Shown in pieces: positions 23,001 through 35,804 of a stretch of 64,000 nt of DNA (positions within the stretch are counted from its first letter, which is position 1; each line of letters starts with the position of its first letter). Below the pieces are notes generated by a model. That model had not been told where the DNA came from. It ran no database searches and was given only the letters and a program-made list of their open reading frames with translations. A program made the position numbers and the translations under genes. Location: the NCBI GenBank assembly GCA_024449915.1, contig JAMZAV010000637.1:62001-126000 (forward strand), read 5' to 3'. This stretch comes from Sweltsa coloradensis. Taxonomy: Eukaryota; Arthropoda; Insecta; Plecoptera; Chloroperlidae.

Positions 23001-26000
23001 AAGGTTTACTCAATCTACGAGCGGAATTTGGGGGTACCTTGACGTCCAACATTCGATTAACCTTGGACACGGCATTTCACAGCCAGGTAAATAACAAACA
23101 AAAAATATTATTTCAAAATGAAAACCATTGTCGTTAAAATAATTCCGATACATTTCGACGTATTTTTCAGTTTTTTATTTCTTGCAGGTTTAAATCGCAA
23201 CAGATTGTGCTCATTTTGTTAGCAGTTCTCAGTTACCTGGTCATGGATGTCTGTTTAAAATTTCAGCTCAGTCTATTTGGCCGTTCGGCCGTATGGGACC
23301 GGACAGACAGACATTTAACATACATTTAACATTTAACATTTAACACACAGAATTAATCACGACCAAGGCCCGATCGAGTAGCGTTGTAGACTACGTTCGC
23401 TGCGCTCACTCGTCTAATTAGCATGCTATTGAAATGATTATGTTAAGATGGAGCGGAAGCAACTAAAATAATTTTTTAAGTTTGAAAAATTGCAGAAGAC
23501 GAAACAATTCTAAGTTAACTTTAGTAAAATGTGCGAGCAATAGTCCAATATTTTAATGTCTTGCTTTGCATTGTGGAAGAACGTTGCAAGCATTGCATGC
23601 TAAAAATATGAATGTGAACGAAGTCTACAACGCTCCAAACACCTTCGCCTCAAATGCTTCAAAGTCGTCCAGTCAATGTTCGAAACAATGCTTTGCCTAC
23701 AAGCGCAACCAACCATATCTCTTCTCATGTTTTGTCGCTTACGTACATATTTCCTTGAGACGGGGACCTACCTTATCCAGCAGTGATGTGGGTGTTGACA
23801 GCTGCTCCAGTGTTGCCAACTGCTGCTCCAGGTACCCAATGGCGTCCTCGTAGTGCGCCATGTTTAGTCTTGCGATGCCCAGGTTCCCGAATGCCTGGGC
23901 CTCAACTGCGTTGTCTTTCAACTCCTTGGCGCGCTCTAGCTGCTCTTGGTAGCACTTCATGGCGTTGGTGTAGTTGCCCAGACTCATGTGAACCGCTCCA
24001 AGATGGCCATGGGCTCTGCACTCCCCCTTTAGGTCTCCCATCTCCTGCCGCATGGTTAGCTCCTAGAATAACAACACAAGATTAGGGGTGTGAGCTCGAT
24101 TTTTAAGCTTTTTTTAAGCTTGACGTCGATCTGAGCTTGACCTTAGGCTCGATTTATTCAGTCTTGGGGAGGAACGCATTTCTTTTTCAGAAAATTTTGT
24201 AGGAACGCGTTCATTTTCTTAGATAAGGAACTTGTAGACCCTAACGTCAAAGTTACTATTTCGTGGGAACTTGAAACAAATTTAACGTTCCTTTATAAGT
24301 TCCTTTCGCCGTCATAATCCTTCAAATTCCAGTACCTGATATTGTAAACTGCAGTATGAAAAATATCTTGTGAGATCTTGTGTTTCAGAAAATGGCGCCA
24401 CCCTCGTCAGATGGCCTGGGACTCACTTTAAATAAATAAAAGTAATGATAAATTAACTTCTATCACATTTATTATTATTTAAATCAGTGATGGGTATAAG
24501 GAACATGAAAGAAACTAAGTTCCTTTTGAGGAACAAGGAACGTCTCAGTTCCTTTTAAGGCAGAAGTAACTTAAATTTTCAACGTTCCTTTTTTGGGGAA
24601 ACGTGCCCAAGACTGGATTTATTCAAGCTGAGCCTTACAAATCGTCAAAAGTAGGGATAATTTCGGAAACAGTTACCAATCGATTCTTTTTCAATCCAGT
24701 TCCAATATTTCAAACCGGTTCAATTTAAAAAAAAATACTACTTACAGTGGAACTTTAAATTTACGTACCTTGAATCACCGAATTCCTTGATTGTGTAAAG
24801 ATTTTTGTTGGTCCCAAAAATTTTCCCATAAGGATAATGTTAAATTTTCCTTGAACTAACGTACCTTGTCCCTACGTATTACGTGACTTTACGTATCGTA
24901 TTTCAAGTCCCGAGTCATAATATATGGCCTCGAATTTACGTATCTATGCCGCCGAACGCTGTGGGGAACGAGGGAGGTTGCTATTTACTGGTCCGAGTGC
25001 CGCCCGCTTTGACAGCTCAACACATGCCGCCAACCGCATATGGGTAATAATGCAGTCCCTTTCCTCTCCCCTCATTAGCAGCAGTCTGGCAATGTGAGAT
25101 GGTCGAGTGGGTCACCGTTCGCCCCCCCCCCCTCCCCCTCCCGCCCATACGATCGTAGTATTTCAGCACTGCCGACAAACGCAACCCAATACTTGACCTG
25201 GCCTACCCACTCCACTACCGGCCTCTTTTCCCGACGAGCTTGAATGAGTGAGCATATGAATCAATTGATTGAGGAATCAAGCACATGATTCTATGACATG
25301 TGATCATTTTATTGTATGTGACGAAATCGACAGAAGTCTTGAGTAGCCAGCCTCAGTTTAACAAGTGTTGTATTGACAGCATCATTCATTGATTAAAAAC
25401 AATGATCTTGCAATTATTATCGCGTAAGAAAAACACGGCACTGCTGAGAGAGAATGTGAAGTGTCACTGTGTCTGAGCTGGCTGGCCGGCCGGCCGAGAG
25501 AGGAGAGTGAGAGCCGTGCCACTGGCAGTGGGAGTGTGAGCGGAGGGGTAACCGGTCTTGTAGGCGGCAGCTGCCGGCTGGCGGGGTGGGGTGGGGAAGT
25601 GAACCTGACACACAGCTTCACAAAAGATCGCGCTTGCTGGAAGGAAATAGAACAGTGGATGCGGGAATTTTTAACATTGTGTAAATGGGACTTTTGCAAA
25701 AACTTTTCAAAATATAGCGATCATGGCGAGAAAACGGACGATGCAGGAACAATCCATAGTGGTTTTACTGCATTTTATTTACTGCGTAATAAACTTGGCG
25801 TGTGCACATTGAATTGAGATAAGTTATTAAAATGTTGTTTGTAGTTTATTTTTACGTTTTGAAGATTTGATGGAATTTCCAGCTGCTCTATATGTTTTTT
25901 TCCGCTCGTGCGATTTATTTCACGGAACAGAATAATACACAGCATAATTACCCCTCCCCTTCCCGCGCGAGGCCGGCCACCGTGATGTCGCGTAAACAAT

Positions 26001-29000
26001 GCTGGCTACACTACACTCGTCTTTGTGAAGGTGAAGGTCGTTCTTCGCAGAAGTCTTGTCTCTGTGAAGTTCGATTTTAGCGTGTTTTAAAGATTCAGCG
26101 GCGTTATTTAAGTGCCCAATATTTATTACGTGACACTGACAGCATTCGGAGATAAAATACGTAGCGGGCGGGCGCAAGCACTAATGAATGAACTGATTAC
26201 GTAAGTTCGGCATGGGGGTGGGTGGGAGGGGGGCCACTGAGATAGCGACGAGGCATTGACCTTGAGCTGCCTACGATCCGATATCAATTACACTACGCAG
26301 ATGTGTCACATAAACTATTTCGTAATCGGTGCTTGACGTTACTCCTGCTTGCGATTGCACAACACGAAGCGAGCGCCGAGTTAACGATGTCTTACCATCC
26401 GATGCCACCTATAAGCAAACAAACTCACTTCCTGCAGCCTTCCATGCTCATAATCCAGCATAGGCGCTACCTAGGAATAGTTTAAAGCACTCAAGTTGAT
26501 ATGAGGTTTGTTCTTTTGTCCACCTCAAATTGTGGTAATTACACCTAGGTGTAAAATTCAGAATAAGAAATTGGGTTAAAAGGTGTAATATTTCACGGAT
26601 GGACAAAAGAACGATTTGTTGTAATTTGACAGCAAATTTGAGGTTATGTTGCCAGCTGTCATTCAATTCAACACTTCAGAAGATATCACACTCAATAACA
26701 TAGCTTTGAGCATTTTCTGCAATTCTATTCCATATTATTTATTATTACCAGTTTTAACTTCTATTTATTAAACAATCACACATTAAAACGGGGTTTATTT
26801 TGAAATTGGTGCAAATTTCCATAGTTACACCTTTTACACCTCCTCAAGAAGCAGGTGCAAAAGTGTAAAAGTTGTAATTACCCCCTGGACAAAAGAACAC
26901 GTCTTTGGAAGAAATACTGTAATTAACCCTGGACAAAAGAACGCATATTTCTTCAAAGGTGCAAAAGGTGTAAAAATAGATGGACAAAAGAACAGACCTG
27001 TTGTCACTTTGTTGGTACAGTAGGCGGCAATTTTGAAGGTTTTTTGAATTTACGAATTCCTTGACTTTATGTATTTTTTTTTGCCTCTAGTTAAATTCGT
27101 AAATTCAAAGTTTCACTGTATACAATATTGCTTGCTCCGCCAGCTGCCTACTGGACATCACAAAACAACAAGTTGATTGTTTTCCAAAAATTTTTAAAAA
27201 AAAAAGCTTTGATGTCCCTACTTAATGTCGTGAAAGTAAAAACAAAGTTTGACTGTAATTCTAGGTACTCCAGGTACCATCCAGTTAAGTACGACTCCAG
27301 TTGTTGTGTCATACCTGTGTGTGATACCCAAGAGCTTTGTCAAAGCAGCGTAACAAGCGATGCCCGAGTCCCAGGGCTCCGTACGCGGCAGACTCAAGTC
27401 CTCTGTCGCGGCCTTGGCGGGCAAACGACAGCTGGCGCTGGTACATCTTGACGGCTTCGTCCACCTGACCCATCTTGATCAGCACGTCGCCAATGTTGCC
27501 CAATGCTCGAAATTTTCCTGGCAGATGTTTCGTCATGTGTGCTATTGCTGCAATGGAAACAAGATTGCAGCCTATAAGAAGAGTAAGAGATACAGAAAAT
27601 CTGCAGCTATTGAGAAAAATTAGTGCTGGGCTATGACATATCATTCAATCGATCACACGAAAAATTTTGATATGATATCGAAATGTAATTGTTTGTAATA
27701 AAAAAAATTATAAAATATAAAATATAAAAATTATTAAAAAAGTGGGTCTATTTTTCATAATTTGTGGCCAAATAGGGTTGATAAGGTATCACCCTAAATA
27801 AACCCATCCAACTATTTTTACGATCTCACAATCCCGTTTTATGGCCCGGCACCTCCACCATATGCACCAGCCAGGTTTATTTAATTTCGACTACCTACCC
27901 GGCACCTCCACCAAAATTACGAAATTTAGCATTTTTTGTGTAAATTTCGATATTTCGATATGAAGCCAAATATCGATATCGAAAATATTTCCACTTATCG
28001 ATATCGTATCGAAATATCGATTTTTTGCCCAGCCCTAAGAAAAATAGGAAAGTTCCCAAACAACAAGAGTACGCAACATAAGAAGTGAATAAGACAGCAG
28101 TGATGATGATTGATGAACAATTATAAATTGATTCTCCAAAAATAAAATAATCAGAAAACTTGAAAGGAACTCACCCAGAAAATATTTCTGGCATTCGAGT
28201 GAGGTTTCGAGATTCCCGAGCGCAAGATGGGCGAGGCCGAGGTTGCAGTACGCCCGGCCCATGCTCATCTTATCCTGAAGATCCTTGGCCAATGCCAGGT
28301 CCTGGTCGTAGTATCGCACCGCCTCGCGGAAGTTGCTGAGGCAGTAGTGAGCGTAGCCTAGGAAGTGGCACGCTTTGCTTTCACCCTCAATGTCATGGAG
28401 TTCCTGTGAAATAACCAAGAGTAGATTATATAAATGTGAGTGTTGCAGTTGAAGCAGTTTGATAAGAAAAGAAAGAAGAAGAAGAAATATTGATGGTTTT
28501 ACACAGCATTGATACCGGTAGTTTAGTGACTGGGTTACTGGTTATGTTTGGGAAAGGAGACCAATCATTCACCTGAAATGTAGTAGGTAACTATTGAACT
28601 CTGTAGAAAAAGGTGGTTCTAATTTCTAAACAAAATGTTCTCAATTCAATATTCAAAGCTGGTCTTTAGAAGTAGGGCCTACCTATGTACGCAATCAGTC
28701 CCACTCAATACAATTTGTTGCACTAGCTAAAAAATCACATCCAGCTGCATTGCAGGCTGTCAAATTATGTTTGCAATAACATTTTATTTTGTACTAACTT
28801 TCTATTATCATGCAGGTGTATGGATTTTAATATGCCATTAATTATACACAGAGCACAAGTCAAATGCAGTAAAAATATCTAAGTCCTTAAAGCGGGCGTG
28901 GAATTAAAAACACTGCAATAAATAGAAATGATTAAACCCGAGTTTGAGTCGAGTACCAAACACTCAATCAAAATTTTGGGTATTTGAACACCCCAGTCAA

Positions 29001-32000
29001 AACAAATATGAAGTTTGACTGACCTGTGAAAGCATGAGGTAGTTTTCATAGAATGGCACCGCCTGTCCGAACTCTCCCCGCGACGAGAGGCAGTTCCCGA
29101 GATTGAGCAGGGCGCAGGCTTCACCGGCGGTGTCTTTCAGCTCGCGAGCCGTGTTGAGGTGAGCGCGGTAGTGTAGCAGAGCCATCTCGTGAGCGCCCAG
29201 AGCTTGGTACGCCACCGCAAGGTTGCCGTGCGTGGACGCCTCCGAGCTGCGGTCGTTCACTTCTTTCGAGATCGTCAGCTCCTGCTTGTGGTACTTGATG
29301 GCCTGGAAGGGAAAAACAACTCATTCTATCACAGGCTTAAGCAACATTATAATTGTTAAGAAATATAGACCAATTTTTAGCTGTAGAGGATATGTATAAT
29401 ATAAAAAAATTTACCTAATACAATATTGAATATCCTACAAAACATGTAGGTCTTATAATTAAAAAAGTAATGAGTTTTGCACAAACATTACTTGGACTTG
29501 GCTATTAAACTTTAAAACAGCCTACTGAAATCCAATTATTCCACGCTGTATATTTATCAGTGGCCATTAACATTTTATGACAAATTAACAACCAAGTAGA
29601 GACCTGCATCCTCAAGGCCCCAAGGGATATAATATATTTATAACCAACCCAAAAAACTGTTCACTAGAATATAAAAACTAACTGCGTACCTACCCCATTT
29701 GCCGGATTAAAGGTCACCATTGAGTAACGGCCGCACCGCTATTTTGAGCACTTCATTTTTAAAAAGTTGGCTATAAATATTTCCGACAAATATCTGTGTA
29801 TAATGGCCGAACCCTACTTCTTGAACTTAATTATAAAATATACCTGCAACCTACATTAGCTCGCACCACCATGGCCATATTTTTAGCCAAGGTTTAAAAA
29901 TAACCTAACATTGAATTGAGATGAGAATTGAGACATTGTATTTACCTGCTCGTAAAACCCCATGGCACTGTATGCATTGCCTATGTTGCCGTACGCTCGG
30001 CCCATGCCCGCTCGGTCTTGCAGCGGCCTGGCTATGCTGAGATGCGCTTGGTGGAGTTTCAACGCAGCGTCGTGCTCGCCAAGTAGCTGGTAGACGATTC
30101 CGAGGTTGGAGCAAGCGCGACCTTCACCGACCTTGTCTCGTGAAGATAACGCCATGTCCAGCTGGCGCTCGTGCCATCGCTTGGCCTGGAAGCGGAAAAC
30201 AGATAGGTAATGCTAATGTATAACAGTGGTTCTCAAAGTGTGAAGCTTTGGCAGGTGGGGCGTCGAGATAGATTACCACATATTAAATAGGCCCTAACCA
30301 AATAATAATAAAAATTATTCCAAAATAGATAATAATATACCGTAGTATACAAAACATGAATTTTGTTTCAAAATTAACTAAGTAAGCACACATCAACCCA
30401 GATTTCCATCATATCGCACCACAAAGACAACCACTCGCACTTTACTACTTGTTCCAACCTGTACTAAAGCCCAAGGGTGTTACATATAATTATGATTGAA
30501 TTATACATTGTTTTTTTTTATGGAATAAACCAAAGAAACCCAAATTTTGTGTACAATAATAATTGTGGATATTGGGGTGGAGAAGTTAGGTGAAAGGATG
30601 GGAAAGACACGGCTGAGATGGTTTGGGCATATGATACAAATGACAGAAGAGAGGATGTCCAGGAGAATGTATGAGTAAAGGGTTGAAGGAAGAAGAAGAC
30701 GGGGGAGACCAAGGAAGAGATGGAAGTAGAGAAGACCATAGCAAGTGACCTACAGACTAGAGGAGAGAGCTGGGAGCATGTAGAAGAGACACAATTGTGG
30801 AAGGATAGAAAGAAGTGGAATAATTTGGTTGCAAAACCCAAGCTGACCCTGCCAGAAGTAGAAAACGGCAATGGATAATGAATAATGATGATGATGATGA
30901 ATAATTGTGTGCTGGTTGTAAACTGACTAAGTTACCTGGTTATAATCCCCAGCACACCTTGCTGCGTGACCAAGTCCTGCATACGCTCGCGCCTCCACAG
31001 CGCGGTCACCCAGTTCCTGCGCTATCCTCAGGACGTTCTCGTGGAAGGAAATAGCTTGTCCAAAGTTCCGACGGTAATGATGCGAAGAACCTGGTTTGGA
31101 GAAAGATTAAAATAAGACAAACACGAAACATAAAGTCTATATCCTGGGCCTAAACTAGGTATTCAATCAATGTACAGAATTAGTATGCATCCGTTGTCGA
31201 TTATTGATGGGTATTTAAACAAACAATTTGATTATCGATCACTACCACTACCATGTAACTTTAAATCAATTGTCATTTAATCAGCTTCTGTCAAAAGCTC
31301 AAAACTACCATTTTATAGCCAAGTGTGAAACAGCAAGGATACTGAAAAGAGTTGAAAAAGTAAGGGTGGTGGAAGCAGGCCTATCTCCAATACTGACCCT
31401 TTGGACATGGCAAAACGTAAATAATTAATAAAATGGAAAGAATGCTCAAGAAAAGAATGTTAAAAATTCTGCTTAACTGATTGATTAAAGATTAGTGACT
31501 GATGACTGATTGAAAATTGCAAAAAATTAGGTCAATCCCTCGACAAATCCTCTAAATGTCCACTCGATCGCATGGTGATCGCATCCACTCGTAACGAGGT
31601 GGTACAGGTTAATAAGGGTCTGCTGGTCTGGTCACAAGGAAAGAATTGTTGTGGGTTGATATTAGGGATGCACACGGTAATCGATATTATCGATCGATAA
31701 ACAATAATGGATATAATTTTGATAATTGATAACCAAATTTCATTATCGATTATCGAAATATAAAATAATTGGTCAATAGTGGCACGAACCAAACTCTAAA
31801 GACAGAGATTATCTCACGTTGTGCCATGCACTGGCTGGGCTGATGGTGTCACAGTCAAGATTTATGTTAGGAGGTAATGAATAACGAGTCTATAACGGAA
31901 GCCAAACACATGACATCGAATGAGGTAGCAAACGGAATGAGATTGTATTGTTTTGACTTACACTTGCCCACACTTGAGGTTCCACTTATAGGTTGGAACA

Positions 32001-35000
32001 GGCTTTGTTGGTGATATCGATCGCTTCGATAATAACATTACCATTTTGATAATCAATAATGAAAAAGTATCGAAGTGCATCCCTAGTTGATGTAGGCTGT
32101 GGTTTTGCTTAGCAATGAGGAGTATACAAATAAAATTTGTGCTTCGATCATTGATTGCCCAATGCGTCAAAACGTGATACCAATGGGCAATTACCTCATC
32201 GTTTGGCATCCCTCCCTACTACTACTACTACGGTATTACATTGTACTGTAATGACTGTAATCATTTTAAAAATGTTTTGCTTAGCATTGAGGGGTATACA
32301 AATAGAATTTGTGCTTCGATTGTACATTTAGCGCTAACCTACTGATCTTTGTTACAAAGAGTGGAAAAGGCCAACTGGCTGGTTTAGTTAAGAATATTGG
32401 AGAAGGGGTGACAGGTTGGGCTGGGCTTTATGTATATAGGCCTACCATATTTGCCAGATTGTAAGCCAACATTAAATTTTAGACATATTTGTAAGGTGTA
32501 GTTCAAAGAAGCACTTTGGTTTGGAATCGATGGCTAATTTGTGGGTACGTATTTAAATGCTCTACTTTTGTCTTAGTTGTATTTTTTATTACGGTTTGGC
32601 TTGCAATCGATTAATACAGTATTAAAGAAGTCTCACTAAGTGTATGACAGATTCATAGATCATATAATGACAGGTTTCATGCTACCAAATGAAAAGTGTT
32701 TGCGTACCAAGATTGCTGAACGCTCGGGCCTCCTCAACCTGATTCCCTAGTCTCCTAGCTAGCCTCAGGTGTTGTGTGTGGCAGTCTACGGCGCTCTCGA
32801 ACTCTCCCATCGCTAGGTACACGGCTCCCACGTTCCCGATCTCTCTCGCCTCCTGCAGTCGGTCTCCCATCTGTTTCACGAGCTGCACGCACTGTTTGTG
32901 CGAGGCAAGTGCATTGGGATAGTCACCAATAGCAGTGTATACGTGCCCTGTAGATAAACAAAAATAAAATTAGCTATTTTCCATTCAAGCATAATCGTCA
33001 GCAAGCAATAAGCATGTAGGTATTATTGAGGAAACAAAATTAAGGCTCTACGTACTCTAAAATTACAACATTTAACCTGAAATACGTTAGATTGGAGAAG
33101 GGTTGACAGGTTGGGAAAGCAAAGCGAACATAAATAAAAAAAAGCGACAAAACTTTTCACCTGCTGATGACAACTGCAGCTAATTTAAAGTTGTTGCCTT
33201 AATCCACGACGCGTTTCGTCCTTCTGGGACTCCTCAGGAAGATGGTGGCCATTAAAAATCAGCTAACTACATGCAAACAAAACTCACAACACATAACATA
33301 ACCCAACCTGTGGTAGTGACCACCATCTGCCTGATGAGTCCCAGAAGGACAAAAAGCGTTGTGGATTAAGGCAACAACTTTAAATTAGCTGCAGTTGTCA
33401 TCAGCAGGTGAAAAGTTTTGTCGCTTTTTTTAAAATTTATGTTCGCTTTGCTTTCCCAACCGGTCAACCCTTCTCCAATCTAACTAGCCGATGGGCATTT
33501 TTCACACTAGAATGAAATACATTAGAGGTAGTCAAGGGAAGGGGGCTAGGTTCCCGACGACGACAATCAAAGCATGATTGTTATATCCTATCAATCGACA
33601 GAAAACTTTTTCACAATCATAAAAGATCAGCAAATTAATTTTAATATCGATATTTTGATTGAATATAGCCATTGGTCATTCAAAAAAGTTTAAAAATTTT
33701 ATTTCCCCAAAACATATTTACATGTAGGTCTACTGGTTGGTAGTTCTAAAAAGTATGTATTGCTAATGGCAGGTCTATGGAATTCCTATTCTAATTTCAA
33801 GGAATTGTGTCAAATACGGACCGCCCCCTTCAACAAGCAGTCATGTGATCTTGTATCAGAGTACACGAGATATGTTAGTCTGGACCGGCACCTCCACCAA
33901 GAAAACTATGTAATTCCGGACAGGCCCTTCCACCATTCAAAATTTGAATTTTTCCCCAATAATCACCTACCGTACCCTTTTAGCACGACACAAAAAAAAA
34001 AACATTTTGAACTCGGAATTTTTTTCAAACTCTAACTTGGTTTGAATTTCTTTGAAGGTGGTAATAGTTTCAAAAACGTTTGCACAACCAGACTTACCAG
34101 TGCTAGCAAATAGAAGGTAGGTTCACATAGGAATTCTAAGTTTCCAACAGAAGCAGCGAGCGTACTCAGTGTTGCTAAACCTACCTAGGCTGGTCAGTGC
34201 AGCAGCGGCCGCCTGGGTATCTTTACACTTCATGGCGAGCACCAGCTGATATCGATGCGATGTCAATGCTTCCTTGTAACTCCCCTTACTGAAATACGCA
34301 GAACCTAAGTTTCCGTGTGCCCGGCATTCGCCTGATATGTCGCCCAGACTTTTAGCTACGGCTAAATCCTGCTGCATGTAACTGATTGCCTGGAAACACA
34401 AATTTAAAAAAATACATTTCTAAGGACATCACATGGACATAGGTAATTGATAATTAAATCTATAGCCAAATGGCATTGCCAGACCAAACATTCTATTTGT
34501 AGCACAAACATTCTAAAATCTAAAGTTACAAAAATATGCCCCGTGTTTCAACTTATCCAATAGAGATAATACACATTGGAATAACAACACATTATTAAAT
34601 TCTGAGATTGGAGAAGGGTTGACAGGTTGGGAAAGCAAAGAGAACATAAATCCCAGCCTGAAGGGCTGGGGGCGACAAAACTTTTCACCTGCTGATGACA
34701 ACTGCAGCTAATTTAAAGTTGTTACCTTAATCCACGACGCGTTTCGTCCTTCTGGGACTCATCAGGCAGATGGTGGCCACTAAAAATCAGCTAACTACGT
34801 ACATGCAAACAAAACTCACAACACATAACCAAACCTGTGGTAGGGCCACGCAAGAAGCAAATTCTGCATGCATGTTGTCATCATCAGCAAGGTTACTTCA
34901 AACACCATTCATACTGAGCCACACCGTCAGCACAACCAGTAAGGGGGCTTCCCCCCCAACTCTAGTGCTCGGGAGACAAAACATCCATGACTCACCCTGG

Positions 35001-35772
35001 ATTCGAACCAGGACCCTTGGCAACAAGAGAAAAGCTGCCCCTTCTGTTGCTTGGCCAGAATGCCTCTTCATTCATACTTAAAAAATAAAAATAAATAAAT
35101 AAATAAATAAATAATAAAATATATATATATATAAAAATAAATAAAATAAAATAAAGAAAAAAGGGGTCAGAGATAGGAAAGGTGGAAAGTCACACAACAG
35201 CACAACCAGTGAGGGGGCTTCCCTCCTAGACTCTGGTGCTTGGGCGACAAAACAACCATGTCTTAACCTGGATTTGAACCAAGACCCGTGGCAACGAGAG
35301 AGGCTGCCCTACTAATTGTGACTGGGATCAGAAAACGAAAGGAAAAGACACTACAAGTTGCAAGCTCTTGGCTATAGCACAGGTACACGTGCTATAATAG
35401 CTCTTGGCTGCAGGTGAAGAGGTTGAAGGAAAAGAAGAGAAGGGTCTAACAGGTTCTTCTTCCTTCTCTTCTTTTCCTTCAACCTCTTCACCTGCAGCCA
35501 AGAGCTATTATAGCACGTGTACCTGTGCTATAGCCAAGAGCTTGCAACTTGTAGTGTCTTTTCCTTTCGTTTTCTGATCCCAGTCACAATTAGTAGGGCA
35601 GCCTCTCTCGTTGCCACGGGTCTTGGTTCAAATCCAGGTTAAGACATGGTTGTTTTGTCGCCCAAGCACCAGAGTCTAGGAGGGAAGCCCCCTCACTGGT
35701 TGTGCTGTTGTGTGACTTTCCACCTTTCCTATCTCTGACCCCTTTTTTCTTTATTTTTTTATTTATTTTTTT

Positions 35773-35804
<32 letters not shown>

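Larger units (their letters stand above)
33091..33513. mobile_element. Penelope-type inverted terminal-repeat element with hammerhead ribozymes (copy A)
   Basis: The two arms from ATTGGAGAAGGGTTGACAGG (33091) and its inverted copy (to about 33482) are nearly complementary over about 180 bases. A unique tail follows (TAGCCGATGGGCATTTTTCA to 33513). The flanks are GAAATACGTTAG (33079-33090) and GAAATACATTAG (33514-33525). Each arm has a hammerhead motif. Hammerheads, a tail outside the repeat and variable duplications of more than 10 bp match Penelope-like terminal repeats. There is no coding sequence. Confidence 0.8.

Noticed and set aside
23300..23345. ATTTAACAT tandem units as a CRISPR-like array
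   Set aside because: They are very short, contiguous and lack spacers; this is a simple repeat in a eukaryotic genome.
25382..25817. Overlapping frames on both strands inside the pogo-like element, including a MARKRT start
   Set aside because: The similarity to a pogo transposase start is only a few residues and does not continue.
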